Virus record (IMG/VR): IMGVR_UViG_3300046000_005974
Coordinates: 1-33,843 of that record
Length of the DNA stretch: 33,843 nt
Direction: 5' to 3' (one strand)
DNA from: a virus
The notes below the pieces were generated by a model. The model saw only the letters and a list, made by a program, of their open reading frames with translations, searched no databases and had not been told where the DNA came from. Position 1 is the stretch's first letter, and every line of letters begins with the position of its first letter. Below, in pieces: positions 6,554-13,179 of this stretch. The position numbers and the translations under genes were made by a program.

Positions 6554-8761
6554 TTACTTGGTCAACATCTGGCGCAGTTCGCTCATGACCACGGCTGGAA
6601 GCTCTGAGACTTCCTTGATAACTACGCACTTGGGGTAGAACTTCCGCACATACTCCGAATTGATACCGATGCCGACCACATCAATGCCCATCTTGGTAAT
6701 CTCTTTTACCGATGCCTTCAGGTGGGCATCCAAAACAGCACTCTCTCCACCACAAGCGGGTTGACCATCCGACAATACGATCATGATCTTCCGTGTTTCC
6801 TTGCGTTGGTAGAGGCGCATCGATGCAATCTGAACGCACTCACCATCCACATTCTCACGCATGAACGGAACATCACATGTCAACTTGGCGAACCGTGTCT
6901 TAACGTCCGCAGTCACACGTTCTCCCCACCCCTTGATGATCGGCATATACAGAGCCTCGTTCCGCGCATATCTCACACCCGCTGTCTCGGCATGACTGGC
7001 GTCATCCTCGATATCAATGGGTAGTGTGGTGAAGCCGATAACTTCGTGCTGAATGCCCATACGTTCCAGCACCGACGATAAGCCATATGCGGCGTAGGCG
7101 GCAGTCTCCATCTTGTTGTGCTGGCTCATTGAACCAGAAAGATCAACGACCAATTCAACCGCCACATCTTTTGTGAAGTTCACATGCTTGCGACGAAACA
7201 CGCGGTCGTCGCCAAAGTTCAGACGAGTCAGGCTCCCGGCATGTAGACGACCCTTGCGGTGTCCACCTGTCCAGGTTGCGGCAGACTTAGCTGCAATGGC
7301 ACGTTCAAGACCCTTCTGCATGGCACCCACCAGATGATCGACATTGTTTTGGAGTCGCTCAAGCACTTCCGAAGTGACCTTGACTGTGGTCATCGGTTCG
7401 ATGCGGTCAAAGTCCTTGGTATAAACCGTGTAGTCAGAGTCAGCCGCCTCTTTCCTCGACTGCTTAGAGATTTCTTCTGCAATGGCATCGTCATAGTCAG
7501 CGCCCATTTCAGCTTCAAGTTCCTCGCTACCGGTCGGGCCAGGTTCCTTCTCAGGTGCGCCAAGGGGTTTAGTTTTCTCCCCAGGATTCCCACCCTCCTT
7601 AGAATCCTTTTTACCCTTGCTACCGTCAGCCTTGTCAGAAGATCCATCAGCGGGTTTGTCCTCGCCCTTGTCGCCTTCATCACCCTTGTCGCCCTTGGCA
7701 CCCGCTTCAGCCTTGGCACCCTCACCTTCAGAATCTTCCGCACCTTTGGGCTGATCGTCCTTCTCACCCGACTTAGGCTTGTCATCTGACTTAGAGGAGC
7801 CTTCTTCACCATTCTCGCCTTCATCCTCGGCGTTGGTGGCAGATTCTTCATCACCGGCGGCAGGTTGATCGTCGTCACCAGAGTCACTAGGATCGGGCGG
7901 CAACGAATCATCAGGGCCATCACCGAGGTCTATGTCATCACCCTCTTGGTCGCCATCAGATTCTTCAGATTCTTCAGAATCACCAGGCTTTTTGCCTGGC
8001 TTGCCTGTGGGCGATGGTGTTGATTCTTCACCGTCCTCTGCCGCTTCTTCGCTCGGTTCTCCTTCTTCGGTCGGCGTTGGGTCACCAGCCATACCCTCGC
8101 ACATGGCGGCAGCTTTATCTTTAGCCTCTTTCGCATCATCGAGGCGCTTTTTGATTAGCAGTGCGACGGTCAGGCTATCTTCGGTTGACTTGACCGCAGA
8201 AACGATATCGCCAATGTCAGGGCCAAGCGCATCAACAATGCCCGGAATCATGTGCCACTTGTCCTTCATGTAGTCGATGTAGACTTGTTGGCCGGCCCAT
8301 GCCCGAACTGCCGGGACGATCAGGACACCCGCGACCTTCTTCGGGTTCTCCTTGATCTTTTTGTCTGTATAGGACTTCAGAAAGTAGTGACCGACGTTCC
8401 GCAGGTTCAGCCCTGAACCAGAGAAGTGATCGGCCATCTTTTTCTCGATGAACGAATCCTCAATGATGTTGTGCATACGGCCAACCTTCGCAGCCTTGGC
8501 TTTTGGGATGACCCTGGAATTGGTGAACAGAATGTGTGCTACCTCATGGTCGAGGAAGCCCTGAATTGCGTCCATGAGTTCTTCACTCGCGTCGTCAGGC
8601 ATGTAGGGGATATTGACGCGCTTCGGCTCAAGGGTGCGTGGGTTGTATTCAACGAATGCCTTAGAGCCTCGCTGCGTAACCTTGACTTCCTTTTGGGCAA
8701 GCATGTTGACCAGCTTGCCGACCGCCTCGCGCATTATCAAAACACGGCTGTTAATCTTCAT
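6554..8761 (-). CDS. CobT-like protein: HExxH metallopeptidase-like domain, acidic linker and VWA domain (735 aa)
   Basis: Three parts are visible. Residues 70-105 carry HEVAH (72-76) and, 22 residues later, NIIED (98-102). This is a gluzincin-like zinc site as seen in peptidase-like N-terminal domains of CobT relatives. Residues about 225-415 are a low-complexity linker, very rich in Asp, Glu, Gly, Ser and Lys. Residues about 530-735 form a von Willebrand A domain with an intact MIDAS DLSGSMS (540-546) and IVLSDGQP near the far edge. ATG at 8761 has GGAGAG five bases ahead. It is followed after 98 bp by its CobS-like ATPase. A leftward promoter with a palindromic operator lies just upstream (8774-8805). 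Confidence 0.87.
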   Translation of the reverse strand: MKINSRVLIMREAVGKLVNMLAQKEVKVTQRGSKAFVEYNPRTLEPKRVNIPYMPDDASEELMDAIQGFLDHEVAHILFTNSRVIPKAKAAKVGRMHNIIEDSFIEKKMADHFSGSGLNLRNVGHYFLKSYTDKKIKENPKKVAGVLIVPAVRAWAGQQVYIDYMKDKWHMIPGIVDALGPDIGDIVSAVKSTEDSLTVALLIKKRLDDAKEAKDKAAAMCEGMAGDPTPTEEGEPSEEAAEDGEESTPSPTGKPGKKPGDSEESEESDGDQEGDDIDLGDGPDDSLPPDPSDSGDDDQPAAGDEESATNAEDEGENGEEGSSKSDDKPKSGEKDDQPKGAEDSEGEGAKAEAGAKGDKGDEGDKGEDKPADGSSDKADGSKGKKDSKEGGNPGEKTKPLGAPEKEPGPTGSEELEAEMGADYDDAIAEEISKQSRKEAADSDYTVYTKDFDRIEPMTTVKVTSEVLERLQNNVDHLVGAMQKGLERAIAAKSAATWTGGHRKGRLHAGSLTRLNFGDDRVFRRKHVNFTKDVAVELVVDLSGSMSQHNKMETAAYAAYGLSSVLERMGIQHEVIGFTTLPIDIEDDASHAETAGVRYARNEALYMPIIKGWGERVTADVKTRFAKLTCDVPFMRENVDGECVQIASMRLYQRKETRKIMIVLSDGQPACGGESAVLDAHLKASVKEITKMGIDVVGIGINSEYVRKFYPKCVVIKEVSELPAVVMSELRQMLTK

Positions 8762-8773
8762 TGTTCTCTCCGT

Positions 8774-8805
8774 TAGTCACTAGTGATCTATCAGTCTGTA
8801 TAATA
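8774..8805 (-). promoter_or_regulatory. Leftward promoter and operator for the CobT-like gene
   Basis: On the minus strand TATTAT (8805-8800) can serve as -10, inside the small palindrome CTGTATTATACAG. Just downstream, 8774-8789 reads TAGTCACTAGTGATCT, a copy of the dispersed palindrome. It would lie at the start of the leader, 4 bp ahead of the GGAGAG ribosome site. A repressor bound there would block initiation or early elongation. Confidence 0.55.
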
Positions 8806-8809
8806 CAGT

Positions 8810-8841
8810 CGGGCGATTGGAGTGACTATCCCAATCGCCCG
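8810..8841. repeat. Perfect 11-bp stem hairpin with operator half-site in its loop
   Basis: CGGGCGATTGG (8810-8820) pairs perfectly with 8831-8841. The 10-base loop AGTGACTATC contains a half-site of the dispersed palindrome (AGTGACT). Neither strand has a strong T-run after the stem, so it is a weak candidate for an intrinsic terminator of the small gene at 8867-9079. It lies between that gene and the CobT promoter. Confidence 0.6.
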
Positions 8842-8863
8842 ATCTTTAAAGGCAAAAACACTT

Positions 8864-8879
8864 GAGTTATCCGTGACTT
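8864..8879. promoter_or_regulatory. Dispersed palindrome copy overlapping a stop codon
   Basis: On the minus strand this reads AAGTCACGGATAACTC. The left half is perfect and the right half degenerate. The TAA stop of the 70-aa gene (8869-8867) lies inside it. Confidence 0.5.
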
Positions 8880-9079
8880 AGAGCGCCTAAATCCTGAGCG
8901 ATTACGATATTGCCATTTGATTCCGGCGACGATATCAGGCACAGCAGTCCCATGATGGGGTGAGTCCCGCTTGTAACAATCATGGAACTATAATCAACTT
9001 CCTGAGTGACGTTCATTTCGCCACGAAGATCAAATAGCCGACCGGCTGAAACATTCATTGATGTAAGTTTTTGTCCCAA
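8867..9079 (-). CDS. Small hypothetical protein (70 aa), TTG start
   Basis: I do not recognise it. The sequence starts MGQKLTSMNVSAGRLFDL and ends DLGALSHG, with a hydrophobic middle (HPIMGLLCLISS). TTG at 9079 is chosen because AAGGA lies about six bases ahead; the first in-frame ATG (9058) has no ribosome site. It is preceded by a clear leftward -10 and operator (9101-9135), next to the divergent regulator gene. That is where a Cro-like or antirepressor gene is often found, but no helix-turn-helix is visible. Confidence 0.5.
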   Translation of the reverse strand: MGQKLTSMNVSAGRLFDLRGEMNVTQEVDYSSMIVTSGTHPIMGLLCLISSPESNGNIVIAQDLGALSHG

Positions 9080-9100
9080 AATTTATCCTTAGTTATTATT

Positions 9101-9135
9101 CATTAATCGGTGACTTATGTAAGTAGATCATTATA
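9101..9135 (-). promoter_or_regulatory. Leftward promoter and operator facing away from the regulator gene
   Basis: TATAAT is on the minus strand at 9135-9130. The operator copy at 9101-9116 reads AAGTCACCGATTAATG on the minus strand (left half perfect). It sits just downstream, in the leader of the 70-aa gene. Transcription would run leftward, opposite to the regulator at 9341. Confidence 0.55.
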
Positions 9136-9340
9136 CCTGCTTCTGCAAGGAGGTCATAGCTAATATCTTCGCTATATGTTCGGTAGCGCACATACCTTCC
9201 AATCTTCATTAATAACTGCCTTACTTAATTTATTACTTATGTTGATTTATAACTCAGTTATTACCTATAATATTGACAGGTGAAGAATCAAACCTGTTCG
9301 GATAAATCTGATTCATACTCTTGAGACTAAGGGGAAATTT
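9136..9340 (+). promoter_or_regulatory. Promoter and leader of the XRE-type regulator
   Basis: A sigma-70-like promoter is visible: TTGATT (9242-9247), 18-bp spacer, TATAAT (9266-9271). The spacer contains the palindrome TAACTCAGTTA. Two degenerate operator half-sites (TTACTTA, 9221-9227 and 9233-9239) lie just upstream. The leader holds an inverted pair, ACAGGT (9276-9281) and ACCTGT (9292-9297), then AAGGGG seven bases before ATG 9341. No gene is supported in 9080-9340. Confidence 0.6.
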
Positions 9341-9775
9341 ATGAAGAAAGGGTCCAAAACGAGTGTTGCCCATTACATTGAACAGCAAATTGCTATAAGT
9401 GGCATTTCTCAGAAGGAAATGGCGGGAGCAATGGGTTACGAAAATCCAAATGTTATTACCATGTTCAAGCAAGGCCGAACCAAGCTACCAATCACTAAGG
9501 TAGGCCCATGCGCTAAGGCTCTAAAGGTTGATCCAGTTCATCTGTTGCGTCTGGTTTTGTCCGAATATATGCCGGACACATACTCCGCCATCGAAGAACT
9601 GATTGGAAAAACACTGATATCAGATAGCGATCAGAAACTTCTGAAATTAGTCCACGAAGCAACCGGCAGCTATGACTTAACACTTAACAGTGCAGAGCAT
9701 CGAGCCAAGCTGACAAAGGTCATCCGTGAAATCGTGAGTGAGGAGAATCCCACAACGATTCGGGCCAAGAAGTAA
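9341..9775 (+). CDS. XRE/Cro-type helix-turn-helix regulator, candidate lysogeny repressor (144 aa)
   Basis: Residues about 6-55 form a lambda-repressor-like helix-turn-helix: AHYIEQQIAISGISQKEMAG, then AMGYENPNVITMFKQGRTKL, followed by a helical segment AKALKVDPVHLLRLVLSE. The C-terminal half (about 75-144) is helical and charged. It has no Ser-Lys protease of the LexA/CI kind, so RecA-triggered self-cleavage is not expected. The gene has its own rightward promoter, a good ribosome site and an intrinsic terminator behind it. It lies next to the excisionase and integrase genes on the only plus-strand block of the window. I infer that it is the repressor and may bind the dispersed palindrome; direct evidence is lacking. 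Confidence 0.78.
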   Translation: MKKGSKTSVAHYIEQQIAISGISQKEMAGAMGYENPNVITMFKQGRTKLPITKVGPCAKALKVDPVHLLRLVLSEYMPDTYSAIEELIGKTLISDSDQKLLKLVHEATGSYDLTLNSAEHRAKLTKVIREIVSEENPTTIRAKK

Positions 9776-9789
9776 GACCCCCGCAGAAC

Positions 9790-9823
9790 AAAAAAAGGCA
9801 ACCAGGAATGGTTGCTTTTTTTT
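9790..9823. terminator. Bidirectional intrinsic terminator after the regulator gene
   Basis: GCAACC (9798-9803), loop AGGAAT, GGTTGC (9810-9815). An A-run precedes the stem and eight T residues follow it, so it can work on both strands. It separates the regulator from the excisionase/integrase unit. Confidence 0.88.
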
Positions 9824-9841
9824 CGTCTTTGCATTGTTGGC

Positions 9842-9854
9842 TATAATCAAATCA
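9842..9854 (+). promoter_or_regulatory. -10 element placing transcription start at the excisionase ATG
   Basis: TATAAT at 9842-9847 is followed by six bases and then ATG at 9854, the expected distance from -10 to +1. No Shine-Dalgarno lies between. The -35 is poor. This suggests a leaderless transcript. Confidence 0.5.
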
Positions 9855-10069
9855 TGACCAACTATGTCCTCATTCCCAAGTTTGCCGAAATGACTGGCTA
9901 CACCGTTAAAGCCATTCGACGCAAGATGGAGCGAGGCGAATGGCGTCAGAACGTTCACTACATCAAAGCACCTGACGGTCATCCGTCATTCAATTTAGAG
10001 GCATACGCAAGATGGGTCGAGGGCGCAAGGGAAGTGGAGTTGAACTCCGAGACAGGTCGATCCGGGTAA
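9854..10069 (+). CDS. xis: Excisionase-like DNA-binding protein (71 aa)
   Basis: A small winged-helix protein of the phage excisionase/AlpA kind. The line MTNYVLIPKFAEMTGYTVKA, then IRRKMERGEW and VHYIKAPDGHPSFNLEAYARWVEG matches the pattern of this group: first-helix TGYT-x-KAI, an RGxW wing and APDG turn, and a final Y-x-RWVEG helix. It would bend att DNA and favour excision by the integrase. ATG 9854 is chosen over an in-frame upstream start because the similarity begins there. It overlaps the integrase gene by 58 bp, which suggests coupled expression. Confidence 0.78.
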   Translation: MTNYVLIPKFAEMTGYTVKAIRRKMERGEWRQNVHYIKAPDGHPSFNLEAYARWVEGAREVELNSETGRSG

Positions 10070-11166
10070 ACTTTACTTGGGATGGTCGGTGGTGCCGTGA
10101 AACTCTTAACATGCCACCAACACCCCCCAACAGAAAACATGCCGCACGACTGGTCAAGGAAATAAACGAGAAGATCACCAGCGGGACGTTCAAGTATGGC
10201 GACTATTTCCCCGATTCAATACATGCTGTAGCGTCGCCTTCTAGCGCGGGTGTTGCCCTATCTATTGTCGGTGAACGTTGGCTCAAGACCAAGGGCAGGC
10301 TTGCAGGGGCTACCCGTAGTCAATATAAAAATGCCTTGAACTTCTGGTATCGGTCGCTTGGTGGTGAAGACACCCACATTGCCAGCATTCGACATGGTGA
10401 TCTAGCTGCCTTTATTGGTGACTACGAATGGCCTAGCGCCAAGCTCTGCAACAATTACCTTATTGCCTTAAGAGGCATCTTTGCGCTCGCCCGCCGTGAC
10501 CGGTTCATCATTGATGATCCGATGGACGGTATTGAGAACACCAAGATGCAGGCTCCCCTGCCCGACCCCTTCACCTTGGATGAAGCTGAACAGATCCTCA
10601 CCGACCTATTCAAGCACTACCCTGAGCCTGTTGGGAACTACTTTGAATATGCCTTCTTCACCGGTCAGCGGCCAGAAGAAACGGTCGCACAGTCCTGGCA
10701 GGACATGGATTGGCATCTTGAGACAGTGCGGGTGCAGAAGGCTAAGAGCTTTCGGGGTCAGTTGAAGCCTGTCAAAGGCTACTCAGCGAGGGATATTGAA
10801 CTCTCTAGCCGCGCTCTAGCTGCCTTACGCCGGCAGAAGGCACACACCTTTCTAAAGTCACATGGCTTTGTCTTTGAAAACCCCCTGACGAACGCTCCCT
10901 GGCACGATGGGCGCTCTCAGCGGGAAACCTACTGGCAACCTGCCCTTAAACGGCTAGGGATTCGCTACAGAGGCCCGTATCACACTCGTCACACCTATGC
11001 GACTGCGGCAATCATGCAGGGCTGCAAACCGGTATGGATTGCAAAGCAGATGGGTAACTCACCGCTTATGATTTTCAAGCACTATGCCAAGTGGTTAGAG
11101 AAGGCAGACAAATCGGAGGAACGGGGAAAGTTTGAGGGCGCCATCAACCGTTTAAAAACTGGCTAA
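10012..11166 (+). CDS. int: Tyrosine integrase with DUF3596-type arm-binding domain (384 aa)
   Basis: A full-length phage integrase. Residues 1-70 (GRGRKGSGVELRDRSIRVNF to YGDYFPDS) match the Min27-like arm-binding domain. The core-binding domain spans about 80-170 and the catalytic domain about 185-370. Active-site residues seen: R220 in TGQRPEE, K255, the Y323-HT-R326-H327 box, and the Tyr nucleophile Y358 in FKHYAKW. The usual His of the HxxR box is Tyr, and the usual GHS is GNS (N349); the first change is common in related integrases. The stop codon abuts the att-like region, as expected when int lies beside attP. Site-specific insertion into a host tRNA gene is inferred from the neighbouring tRNA 3' end. 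Confidence 0.93.
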   Translation: MGRGRKGSGVELRDRSIRVNFTWDGRWCRETLNMPPTPPNRKHAARLVKEINEKITSGTFKYGDYFPDSIHAVASPSSAGVALSIVGERWLKTKGRLAGATRSQYKNALNFWYRSLGGEDTHIASIRHGDLAAFIGDYEWPSAKLCNNYLIALRGIFALARRDRFIIDDPMDGIENTKMQAPLPDPFTLDEAEQILTDLFKHYPEPVGNYFEYAFFTGQRPEETVAQSWQDMDWHLETVRVQKAKSFRGQLKPVKGYSARDIELSSRALAALRRQKAHTFLKSHGFVFENPLTNAPWHDGRSQRETYWQPALKRLGIRYRGPYHTRHTYATAAIMQGCKPVWIAKQMGNSPLMIFKHYAKWLEKADKSEERGKFEGAINRLKTG

Positions 11167-11329
11167 TTTCTCCCCAATTTCTCCCCGAACTCCTGATTCG
11201 CTGGTAGGCGCGATTGGACTCGAACCATTTCTACAGGAAAGCCTGGGGTAGCTGTGGGGTAAGCTCTCATAGGAGAACTCCCCTACGTTACCCCTGAACT
11301 GCCACCAATTTCTCCCCGAATTTCTCCCC
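11165..11329. other. attP: Phage attachment site region (attP-like)
   Basis: The centre (11202-11227) is a tRNA 3' end read on the minus strand: TTCGA T-loop, acceptor 3' strand CGCGCCT, then ACCA. No 5' half of a tRNA is present. The AATTTCTCCCC repeat occurs four times, twice on each side (11165-11175, 11176-11186, 11307-11317, 11319-11329), as expected for integrase arm sites. Between core and right arms a GGGGTA pair (11245-11250, 11256-11261) faces an inverted CCCCTA/TACCCC pair (11280-11294). Phage genes on both sides argue for attP rather than attL or attR. Confidence 0.72.
11202..11227 (-). other. tRNA 3'-end fragment, putative attachment core
   Basis: Minus-strand TGGTTCGAGTCCAATCGCGC then CTACCA gives the T-arm (loop TTCGAGT), seven acceptor bases, discriminator A and CCA. 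The outer T-stem has one mismatch (AATGG with CCAAT), consistent with identity to the host tRNA stopping there. The host tRNA would start AGGCGCG; I cannot name its amino acid. Confidence 0.65.
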
Positions 11330-11785
11330 GGAGTCCAGCGTGTCTTGCTCAACAATTTTCTGACTGTCCGCAACCGTGTAATGCTTTGGATTTTTCCCCG
11401 CGTGTTTCAGTGTGAGCCGCGCAATATGTGGCGTCAGCTTATCCAGATACGGGCCGATATCAATGGCCGGTGCACGGGTATCCGTCAGCTTACCACAGGC
11501 TGCGGCATCGATAATGATCGCCAGGGTAGCCATTGCGTGAGCAAGGTGACATAGCTGGCTGTCTGCATCGACGTTCTCACCGCTGTTCCACTTCTCGATG
11601 TGACGCAGGGCTGCATCAATATAGACAGACGAATCAATCCCGGCTGCACGCCAGTTCCACTTCCCATACTTCTGAGCGCCGTCGAACAGGGCAAGACTCA
11701 GGTGGGCCATCGCGGTTGGTGGGCAGAGGTTCAGCGGCAGCTTGGTATTGCCCACAATGTCTTTAGGGTTATGAATGACGGTCAT
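11288..11785 (-). CDS. dATP/dGTP pyrophosphohydrolase-like protein (MazG-fold, DUF5664 group), 165 aa
   Basis: The family pattern is clear: LPLNLCPPTAMAHLSLALFD, then GAQKYGKWNWRAAGIDSSVY, ALRHIEKWNSGENVDADS, and LCHLAHAMATLAIIID. These are the helices with acidic and basic residues that bind Mg-dNTP in the all-alpha NTP pyrophosphohydrolase fold. Phage relatives split dATP or dGTP to monophosphates; the MazZ branch serves 2-aminoadenine phages, but no PurZ is seen here. The start ATG 11785 overlaps the upstream small gene (ATGA). The last 14 residues are encoded across two of the att arm repeats, so the coding end is shared with the integration site. Confidence 0.82.
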   Translation of the reverse strand: MTVIHNPKDIVGNTKLPLNLCPPTAMAHLSLALFDGAQKYGKWNWRAAGIDSSVYIDAALRHIEKWNSGENVDADSQLCHLAHAMATLAIIIDAAACGKLTDTRAPAIDIGPYLDKLTPHIARLTLKHAGKNPKHYTVADSQKIVEQDTLDSGEKFGEKLVAVQG

Positions 11786-11976
11786 TGCGGGGTTGCCTCT
11801 GCGGGTTGGGTTGTGATGTGGGCCGTGATCTGTTCAGCCAGGGCCGTGATGCTGAACATGGGCACTTGCTTGCCGGCAGCGTCCACCATGACGACGAGGT
11901 TGCCATTCATGATGCCCTCTCGCCACGGAAACGGCGACTCGGTTCTGATCTGCGGTATGGACTTTGGAATCATCAT
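11782..11976 (-). CDS. Small hypothetical protein (64 aa)
   Basis: The protein starts MMIPKSIPQIRTESPFPW. It has a likely beta-hairpin segment (GNLVVMVDAAGKQVPMFSIT), then a helix and TTQPAEATPQ. No family is recognised. AAAGGG precedes the start, and a clear leftward -10 plus operator lies upstream. It overlaps the pyrophosphohydrolase gene by ATGA, so the two form an operon. Confidence 0.65.
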   Translation of the reverse strand: MMIPKSIPQIRTESPFPWREGIMNGNLVVMVDAAGKQVPMFSITALAEQITAHITTQPAEATPQ

Positions 11977-11992
11977 GGTGTTGCCCTTTGTT

Positions 11993-12017
11993 TAGTCACT
12001 GGTTATCTACAATTATA
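11993..12017 (-). promoter_or_regulatory. Leftward promoter and operator for the pyrophosphohydrolase operon
   Basis: TATAAT on the minus strand at 12017-12012. The operator copy at 11993-12008 reads AGATAACCAGTGACTA on the minus strand and would span the transcription start. AAAGGG follows 8 bp before ATG. Confidence 0.6.
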
Positions 12018-12042
12018 CCTAGTCATTCACGGAATGAGGGCG

Positions 12043-12071
12043 AAAAAAAACGAGCCAGAAGGCTCGTTTTC
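12043..12071 (-). terminator. Intrinsic terminator of the 233-aa gene
   Basis: Stem ACGAGCC (12050-12056) and GGCTCGT (12061-12067), loop AGAA. On the minus strand eight T residues follow. Plus-strand use is weaker (TTTTCTT). Confidence 0.85.
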
Positions 12072-12089
12072 TTAGTTGCCTGCTATGGG

Positions 12090-12791
12090 TTAGCTGGCGG
12101 TGGCACCGTTGTTGAACGTTGGTGCCCATTTGCCATTCGTGTAGAACAGACCTACCGAAGCGCCGGCTGGAAGTGACCACTTGACTGTCGCACCGAAGAA
12201 CGCAGCATTCGGAACTTTCAGTTCAGCGGTGCCTAGACCGACGCTGGTGAAGGTCTTTTGTTGCGTATCGCTGCCGACAGGAATGTTGATTTGCTGTGTC
12301 AGACCGGTGGAGATCGAAATCTTGGTGTGTTCGGTATCCATCGAGGCTGTGTTCACATCGCTACCACCGACGCCTTGGGTCAGCACCACGGTCGAGTGAT
12401 TCGAGGCCACAACCATGTTACCGGCTGCGCCCATTGCATCAGGGGTGGCAGTAACGGCAGTGGCAGTGTCGGTCTTGGTGTAGGTGTGGCTGGACACCAG
12501 CGGATTCGTGCAGGCATTCAGGGCGGTAATCAGTGCGTCGAGCGACAGCGACAGTGAGCCACCGACGTTGAATTCAAGTTCACCGGCAGCGCCAGATGCT
12601 TTGCAGGTAAACACAACGCCGTCGAACGTGAAGGTGTCATTGGCAAGGAAGTTGTTCGTTACGACGATCTTTGCGGCGTTTGCTGTTGCTCCACCAGTAA
12701 CGAGAAGCTCAGGAGCGCCAGACATACCGGCAGCGATAGTTGGCAGACAGTCGTGCAGTGCTGCGGCAGGAATATGGGTAGGGGTAAACAT
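12090..12791 (-). CDS. Probable virion surface/structural protein (233 aa)
   Basis: The composition is that of a phage structural protein: rich in Ala, Thr, Ser, Val and Asn, very low in Lys and Arg, with beta-strand repeats. Residues about 37-92 (AAKIVVTNNFLANDTFTFDG then VVFTCKASGAAGE, NVGGSLSLSLDALITALNA) look like the small domain seen in decoration or fibre proteins. The C-terminal half resembles an Ig-like module ending SVGLFYTNGKWAPTF. ATG 12791 has AAAGGA seven bases ahead. It has its own promoter/operator block upstream and a terminator downstream, so it is a single-gene unit. The precise virion location cannot be told. Confidence 0.6.
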   Translation of the reverse strand: MFTPTHIPAAALHDCLPTIAAGMSGAPELLVTGGATANAAKIVVTNNFLANDTFTFDGVVFTCKASGAAGELEFNVGGSLSLSLDALITALNACTNPLVSSHTYTKTDTATAVTATPDAMGAAGNMVVASNHSTVVLTQGVGGSDVNTASMDTEHTKISISTGLTQQINIPVGSDTQQKTFTSVGLGTAELKVPNAAFFGATVKWSLPAGASVGLFYTNGKWAPTFNNGATAS

Positions 12792-12814
12792 TGTGCGTCC
12801 TTTGGTGGATTAGT

Positions 12815-12845
12815 AAGTCACCCGTGAATATACCACAGGTGACTT
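12815..12845 (-). promoter_or_regulatory. Leftward promoter flanked by two operator copies
   Basis: TATATT (minus strand, 12832-12827) lies between two palindrome copies: 12830-12845 (minus strand AAGTCACCTGTGGTAT) and 12815-12830 (AAGTCACCCGTGAATA). Their outer halves also form a 12-bp inverted repeat with one mismatch (12815-12826 with 12834-12845). It drives the 233-aa gene. Confidence 0.62.
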
Positions 12846-12852
12846 GTTATGT

Positions 12853-13179
12853 CTAGGCTGATGCGCCGACCTTCTGTTTGCCCTTTTCGGTCTTGAGCAG
12901 GATTTTCATCATCAAGACGGAGCCTTCTGCGGTAGCCACAATGTAGACTAACCCCGCAAGGGCGGCATACCAAAGCTGACCAGCTTGCACCGCCTCCATG
13001 ATCTTGACGGTAATCAGGAAGTTGGTGGCGAAGTAGACCCCGTTGGACGACCAAGCGGCATACCGGTGGTAGTTCGGGTCGCCGCTGGTTCGACTGCGGC
13101 CCGACCATGTGAAGGCCATGTTTTGAACGAATGACACCACTGCCAGTGCAATGAGAGAGAGAATCATTTCCATGCTCAT
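12853..13179 (-). CDS. Small membrane protein (108 aa)
   Basis: Three hydrophobic segments are seen: ILSLIALAVVSFVQNMAF (about 6-23), a segment around GVYFATNFLITVKIM (about 47-61), and LWYAALAGLVYIVATA (about 69-84). The tail is basic. It probably lies in the inner membrane. The start overlaps the dCMP deaminase stop by ATGA. No family is recognised; a holin-like or superinfection-related role is possible but unsupported. Confidence 0.7.
   Translation of the reverse strand: MSMEMILSLIALAVVSFVQNMAFTWSGRSRTSGDPNYHRYAAWSSNGVYFATNFLITVKIMEAVQAGQLWYAALAGLVYIVATAEGSVLMMKILLKTEKGKQKVGASA

Noticed and set aside
7390-8139. Long alternative open frames across the acidic linker of the CobT-like gene
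   Set aside because: They are basic, low-complexity shadows produced by the repetitive Asp/Glu/Ser/Lys codons and have no ribosome sites.
5256-8761. Cobalamin (cobaltochelatase) biosynthesis by the CobS/CobT-like pair
   Set aside because: No CobN or other cobalamin genes are present in the window, and the HEVAH and zinc-finger parts suggest a different use.
9254-9472. Minus-strand frame overlapping the regulator start
   Set aside because: It runs against a clear gene with a promoter and ribosome site and has no ribosome site of its own.
9341-9775. A self-cleaving CI/LexA-type repressor
   Set aside because: The protein is 144 residues and lacks the C-terminal Ser-Lys peptidase domain and the Ala-Gly cleavage site.
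10856-10871. Operator copy inside the integrase gene (AAGTCACATGGCTTTG)
   Set aside because: Only the left half matches; it is in coding sequence with no promoter nearby. A few such seven-base matches are expected by chance in a window of this size.
11202-11260. A complete tRNA gene on the minus strand
   Set aside because: Only the T-arm and acceptor 3' strand are present. No anticodon or D-arm and no 5' acceptor strand could be found upstream, so it is a tRNA end fragment kept as an attachment core.
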